The notes under the pieces are model-generated. The model saw only the letters and a list, made by a program, of their open reading frames with translations, made no database searches and was not told where the DNA came from. Positions 5,595 through 7,155 of a stretch of DNA of 7,155 nucleotides are shown piece by piece. The stretch lies in NCBI GenBank assembly GCA_964650405.1, contig CAZYTO010000284.1, positions 1-7,155 on the forward strand, written 5' to 3'. How positions within the stretch are numbered: position 1 is the first letter of the stretch; each line of letters opens with the position of its first letter. The translations under genes and the position numbers were made by a program. Source of the DNA: CAZYTO01 sp964650405 (GTDB lineage: Bacteria; Acidobacteriota; Thermoanaerobaculia; Gp7-AA8).

Positions 5595-6527
5595 GACCCT
5601 CGCGATCCCTTCGACCTCCACGAGCAGATCTCCGCGGCAGACGTCGGCGCGGAGGTAGAGGACCGGCGTCTCGCCGAGCGCCCCACGGAGGTGATTCTGC
5701 ACGGCGGCGCAGTCTTCGGCGCTGCGGACGTAGGCCTTGGCCATGACCAGGTCCTCGAGCGTGGCGCCGGCGGCTTCGAGAACGCGGGCGATGTTGCGGA
5801 TGGTCTCGCCGGTCTGTTTGCAGACGTCGCCGGGATACATCGTCTCGTGCCCGACGATGCTGGCCGTGCCGGCGATGAAGATCAGCGACTCTCCGCCGTC
5901 GCGCAGGACGGTGGCGCGCGAGAACGACGGGCTGCGGCGGCCGTACTGCGGTGGGTAGTCGTACGCGCTCACCTGCCACGGATTCTCGACCTGCGTGCCG
6001 GGCGTCGTGGAGGCAACGAAGTAGGCCTGGTACCGGCTGCCGCGCATGCCCACGGCGCTGGCGGCGGGCAGGTCCGTGCGCAGGGCATAGCCGTGCCGGG
6101 CGAAGGACTCGTAGCGCCCGGCGCAGAACGACCGGTAGCGCTCCGTCCCGTCCTGCATCTCGTTGATGTCGCCGACGTGATTCCAGATGCGCAGCAGGTA
6201 CGGATAGCCCGACGTCCGCGCGAACTCGATGATCTGGTCGAAGGCCCACCGGCCGGCTGCCTCGACGCCGGCGGCATCGCACCCGAGCGTGCCGAGGAGC
6301 ACGCGGCCGGTACGGGCGAACGTGATGGCGCCGGATGTGCCGCGGGTGACGGCGTCCGGAGTACGCCATACCTCGACGAGCGGCTCGGCGAGCGGCGGCA
6401 GCTCGATGGTGGCGAGCGGCGAGGCTGCCCCCGCGGCCACACCTCCGCCGAAGGCAATCGCCGCCAGAACGTCGCTGGCCGAGTCGATCCGCCCGGGCGC
6501 GGTCAATTCACACCACAACGGCAGCAC
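5586..6527 (-). CDS. Chorismatase (FkbO/Hyg5/XanB2 family), likely 3-hydroxybenzoate-forming
   Basis: A 313-residue cytosolic enzyme that should split chorismate into pyruvate and a cyclic carboxylate. Family hallmarks are clear: RIWNHVGDIN (113-122), GTERYRSFCAGR (127-138), ENPWQVSAYDYPPQYG (181-196), SPSFSRA (199-205), GTASIVGHE (220-228), and the end DVCRGDLLVEVEG (295-307). Cys297 and Glu304 line up, with the same 7-residue spacing, with the Cys and catalytic Glu I recall for Hyg5. This favours the type that forms 3-hydroxybenzoate over the FkbO type that forms a dihydroxy-cyclohexadiene carboxylate. The C-terminal half has the RidA/YjgF-like fold, and older records call such proteins pteridine-dependent deoxygenases. 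The start is GTG at 6527; a frame stop at 6555-6557 prevents extension much further upstream. TATACT lies 8 nt before it. The final Glu-Cys and stop codon are repeat-encoded. Confidence 0.9.
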   Translation of the reverse strand: MLPLWCELTAPGRIDSASDVLAAIAFGGGVAAGAASPLATIELPPLAEPLVEVWRTPDAVTRGTSGAITFARTGRVLLGTLGCDAAGVEAAGRWAFDQIIEFARTSGYPYLLRIWNHVGDINEMQDGTERYRSFCAGRYESFARHGYALRTDLPAASAVGMRGSRYQAYFVASTTPGTQVENPWQVSAYDYPPQYGRRSPSFSRATVLRDGGESLIFIAGTASIVGHETMYPGDVCKQTGETIRNIARVLEAAGATLEDLVMAKAYVRSAEDCAAVQNHLRGALGETPVLYLRADVCRGDLLVEVEGIARVEC

Positions 6528-6535
6528 GCGGCGGG

Positions 6536-6541
6536 AGTATA
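6536..6541 (-). promoter_or_regulatory. Putative -10 box of the chorismatase gene (leaderless)
   Basis: TATACT on the minus strand lies 8 nt before the GTG at 6527, without any Shine-Dalgarno between. The hexamer is a near-perfect sigma-70 type -10; a TTGTAG upstream is only 13 nt away, too close for a standard -35. Confidence 0.4.
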
Positions 6542-6555
6542 CGGGACGGCAGAGC

Positions 6556-6561
6556 TACAAT
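6556..6561 (+). promoter_or_regulatory. Putative -10 box of the hydantoinase gene
   Basis: TACAAT on the plus strand is about 50 nt before the hydantoinase ATG and predicts a start near 6568 with a leader of about 45 nt. It overlaps the upstream region of the divergent chorismatase promoter; the two -10 boxes are 14 bp apart and face away from each other. Confidence 0.35.
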
Positions 6562-6580
6562 CCCGCGGCAGAGTAAAAAA

Positions 6581-6605
6581 GCGTCAAAGGAAAGACGCCA
6601 AAGGA
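6581..6605 (+). promoter_or_regulatory. Hydantoinase leader: small hairpin and Shine-Dalgarno
   Basis: GCGTC (6581-6585) and GACGC (6594-6598) can pair around an AAAGGAAA loop. Immediately after comes a second CAAAGGAA, whose AAAGGA (6600-6605) is 7 nt before the ATG at 6613 and is the likely ribosome binding site. The leader thus contains the same purine motif twice, once in a loop and once free. Confidence 0.45.
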
Positions 6606-6612
6606 ACGACGA

Positions 6613-7155
6613 ATGAGCAGAACGATCGTGAAGAACGGCCGCATCGTGACGGCCGTGGACGACTACCATGCCGACCTTCTCATCGAAGACGGCACCATCG
6701 CCATGATCGCCCGGTCGATCGACGTCCCGGCGGAAAAGGTCATCGACACCCGGGGCCGCCTCGTCCTCCCCGGCGGCATCGACCCGCACACGCACATGGA
6801 GTTGCCCTTCGGCGGCACCTCGGCCTCAGACGATTTCGAGACCGGCACGCGCGCCGCCGCCCACGGCGGTACGACCACCATCATCGACTTCGCCGTGCAG
6901 TACAAAGGACAGTCGCTGCAGGAAGCGGTCGACGCCTGGCACAGGAAGGCCGACGGCCGAACGGCCATCGACTACGGCTTCCACCTCATCTGCACCGACC
7001 TCCCTGACGATCGCCTGCCCGAGATGCGGCGGCTGATCGACCAGGGCGTCCCCAGCCTCAAGCCCCTCATGGCCTACCCCGGCGTCTTCCCCCGCCACCA
7101 TGCCCCAGTATAAACGGCCATTCCCACCGGCCGCGACACACGCGGCCCGCTCTCC
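6613..7155 (+). CDS. hydA: D-hydantoinase / dihydropyrimidinase, N-terminal part (runs off window, in-frame TAA at 7111)
   Basis: The first third of a cyclic amidohydrolase that hydrolyses dihydropyrimidines or 5-substituted hydantoins to N-carbamoyl amino acids. Family length is about 460-480 residues; 181 codons are present. The small beta domain comes first, then VLPGGIDPHTHMELPFGG with the metal-binding His59-x-His61, and GVPSLKPLMAYPGVF with Lys150, the position of the carboxylated bridging lysine. Clear homology stops at Phe159. A TAA at 7111-7113 interrupts the frame, but the same frame remains readable to the edge (AIPTGRDTRG) and can be aligned with what the family normally has. Phe/Leu positions around Lys150 read Leu/Pro, all explained by T-to-C changes. 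Terminal sequence error is the likeliest cause; a true pseudogene is possible. The start has a clear Shine-Dalgarno. Divergent from the chorismatase gene. Confidence 0.85.

Noticed and set aside
5544..7007. Plus-strand open frame of 487 codons across chorismatase and hydantoinase start
   Set aside because: It begins in repeat DNA, runs antisense to the chorismatase, then out of frame through the hydantoinase. The composition is shadow-like.

Overview
This is a GC-rich bacterial window of 7155 bases with seven recognisable protein genes and a striking amount of short-period repeat DNA between them. No rRNA, tRNA, CRISPR array or transposase gene was found. High GC, genes that often lack a Shine-Dalgarno sequence, and intergenic spaces filled with 7-8 bp tandem units fit a soil or sediment member of the Acidobacteriota (Vicinamibacteria-like). 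That placement is inference from sequence style; there is no marker gene here.

Layout. Positions 1-569 hold no convincing gene: a cluster of GAAGRTGTGACCCC and CCAAGTCCAACC repeats is followed by unassigned sequence. On the minus strand come an exported DUF4440/NTF2-like protein (570-1025) and, upstream of it, an isopenicillin-N-synthase-type 2-oxoglutarate/Fe(II) oxygenase (1208-2230). A bicupin protein (2293-2919, plus strand) diverges from the oxygenase across a 62-bp gap. A large inverted repeat separates the bicupin from three co-directional minus-strand genes: an APC-type permease (2981-4318), a CAX-type Ca2+/H+ antiporter (4377-5480) and a chorismatase of the FkbO/Hyg5/XanB2 family (5586-6527). 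Divergent from the chorismatase, a D-hydantoinase/dihydropyrimidinase gene starts at 6613 and runs to the right edge, where its frame is broken by a TAA inside a stretch that looks like degraded terminal sequence.

How the genes may work together. The oxygenase and bicupin share a bidirectional promoter region, as do the chorismatase and hydantoinase, so each pair may be co-regulated. The chorismatase would divert chorismate to a hydroxybenzoate-type product plus pyruvate. The hydantoinase belongs to cyclic ureide (pyrimidine or hydantoin) catabolism. The permease and exchanger are membrane transporters. Nothing in the window ties all of these into a single pathway, and I do not claim one.

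The two most unusual aspects are structural. First, three of the 3' ends and one inter-cistronic gap carry a heptamer or octamer array of a different sequence but similar period; two of these arrays are arranged as inverted pairs and supply the stop codons of the adjoining genes. Second, four genes have a -10-like hexamer 8-9 nt in front of the start codon and no Shine-Dalgarno sequence, which predicts leaderless mRNAs.
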